Source of the DNA: Desulfovibrio inopinatus DSM 10711
GTDB taxonomy: Bacteria; Desulfobacterota; Desulfovibrionia; Desulfovibrionales; Desulfovibrionaceae
Length of the DNA stretch: 64,000 nt
Assembly (NCBI RefSeq): GCF_000429305.1
Contig: NZ_AUBP01000028.1
Coordinates: 47,503 to 111,502, forward strand
Reading direction: 5' to 3'
Below the pieces are notes generated by a model. The model worked only from the letters and a program-made list of their open reading frames with translations, was not told the origin of the DNA and ran no database searches. Of this stretch, positions 63,274-64,000 are shown piece by piece. The position numbers were made by a program, and so were the translations under genes. Position 1 is the first letter of the stretch. The number at the start of each line of letters is the position of its first letter.

Positions 63274-63696
63274 ATGATTGATACACAAGAAGGATTTCAC
63301 AAATACCTTCATGATTTCAATTCTGGAAATTTTTACGACTTCGTTCCGAAGTATTATGCCGAAGACGCCATCTTTGAAAAGACAGGCTATACAATACATG
63401 GCGCGCAAAATCTTGCAGACCATTTTTCTCAAGTTTTAAGTGCTGTCGTTAAAGAAGAAATTACCCTCATACACTACATCAAAAAAGATAATCTCGTCGC
63501 CGTTGAGCTGCAAATAGAACTTATTGCCATCAAAGATGGATTTTACATCAAAGACCGAAAAAAAGGTGAGAAAGAAATTTTCTACGATACAGGATTCTAC
63601 AATATCGAAAACAACAAAATCGTACACGCTCGGGTTTACCGTCGTTTTACAGATAGGGACACCATAGATTTAGCCAAAATGTATGGCAAAGAATAA
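63274..63696 (+). CDS. SnoaL/NTF2-like protein 2
   Basis: A 140-residue protein of the same fold as its upstream neighbour: FHKYLHDFNSGNFYDFVPKY, DAIFEKTGYTIHGAQNLADH and a strand near the end, KIVHARVYRRFTD. It is AT-rich and clearly diverged from the first copy, so the pair may be an old duplication or two recruited members. GTGGAG lies upstream of the ATG. Function unknown. Confidence 0.72.
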   Translation: MIDTQEGFHKYLHDFNSGNFYDFVPKYYAEDAIFEKTGYTIHGAQNLADHFSQVLSAVVKEEITLIHYIKKDNLVAVELQIELIAIKDGFYIKDRKKGEKEIFYDTGFYNIENNKIVHARVYRRFTDRDTIDLAKMYGKE

Positions 63697-63723
63697 CAGT
63701 CTCGAACTAGTACATAGTATAAT

Positions 63724-64000
63724 TTAAAATTTCGGATACAGGCGCTTTAACTTGATGCGCGCATCCTTGGTCGTAAATCTCCAGTCGACCTGTGACTGGC
63801 GGTTGTTTCTATCTTCGTTCCATGCCTGGACTTGGGTACGCATTCTCTCAATACAATCAATCCGGCCGGCAAGGCACTGACGTTTCAAGGCGCTCAATTC
63901 TGTTTCAGCAATGTTCAACCAACTCCCATGCTTGGGGGTATGGTGTATTTCAAGGCGTTGCGCAAGGCGTCTGGCTTCTTCTGCGGAAAACGCTGCGTAT
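63724..64000 (-). mobile_element. IS630-family transposase, C-terminal part
   Basis: The reverse-strand frame is open from the window end and stops at 63724. Its 91 residues match the end of the DDE domain of IS630-type transposases: SAEEARRLAQRLEIHHTPKH, then GSWLNIAETELSALKRQCL (the final catalytic Glu region) and VDWRFTTKDARIKLKRLYP. The N-terminal part lies beyond the window. Terminal inverted repeats cannot be judged from one end. It supports mobility of the right flank of the T3SS region. Confidence 0.85.

Noticed and set aside
60748..63723. Right att site as a copy of the ssrA 3' end
   Set aside because: No copy of the CGCCTCCACCA end was seen in this stretch; the border may be outside the window.

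Overview
The window looks like chromosomal DNA of a Desulfovibrio-type deltaproteobacterium (Desulfobacterota). Evidence: a complete tmRNA whose tag reads ANDYDYALAA, close to tags known from Desulfovibrio; an rsfS-gpmI operon; Gram-negative envelope genes (heptosyltransferase end, lipoproteins, secretin); and moderate base composition with AT-rich intergenic gaps.

Layout. 1-5.7 kb: the end of a heptosyltransferase gene, two and a half tandem copies of a 398-bp non-coding unit carrying terminator hairpins, then a Sua5/YrdC-family gene, a family 2 glycosyltransferase, trmH and an acyltransferase. 5.8-16.4 kb: a threonine-rich repeat protein, a periplasmic solute-binding protein, a PAS sensor kinase with a degraded ATPase domain, pgm, two zinc-ribbon proteins, gpmI, rsfS, paaK and an ACT-domain protein. 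16.4-25.2 kb: an SGNH hydrolase facing a four-gene exopolysaccharide operon (BcsA-like synthase, 1134-residue TPR scaffold, outer-membrane barrel, GH8 lipoprotein) that resembles a cellulose system with BcsC split in two and no BcsB. 25.9-31.4 kb: a small conserved protein, an exported protein, an M29 aminopeptidase, a second sensor kinase, infA, a LOG-family gene, a small lipoprotein and ssrA.

From ssrA to about 60.8 kb the window looks like a genomic island. Most of it (60.7 to 40.1 kb, minus strand) is a nearly complete Ysc-type type III secretion system (T3SS): small charged protein, SycD-like chaperone, translocator-like secreted protein, then SctC, D, YscE-like, F, YscG-like, I, J, K, L, N, O, P, Q, R, S, T, U, X, Y and V. 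The last gene of the run encodes a ThiF/MoeB-like E1 enzyme that overlaps sctV by four bases (GTGA).

Between ssrA and this operon lies the most unusual part. A YcaO gene and a TfuA gene, overlapping by ATGA, sit with a VOC-family gene and several micro-ORFs between two paralogous proteins of 738 and 727 residues. Both large proteins begin with a Nif11-like leader domain, continue with about fourteen short helical repeats, and end in a conserved cysteine-free acidic/aliphatic tail. YcaO plus TfuA is the enzyme pair used for peptide backbone thioamidation, and a ThiF-like protein could supply activated sulfur. My central inference is that this island joins a RiPP-type (possibly thioamide) modification machinery to a T3SS, with the giant Nif11-leader proteins, or the nearby micro-peptides, as substrates and perhaps as secreted cargo. 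This is unproven; the gene identities are solid and the linkage is an inference.

After the T3SS operon and an AT-rich gap come an MmgE/PrpD-family gene, two SnoaL/NTF2-like genes, and the 3' part of an IS630-family transposase running off the window.
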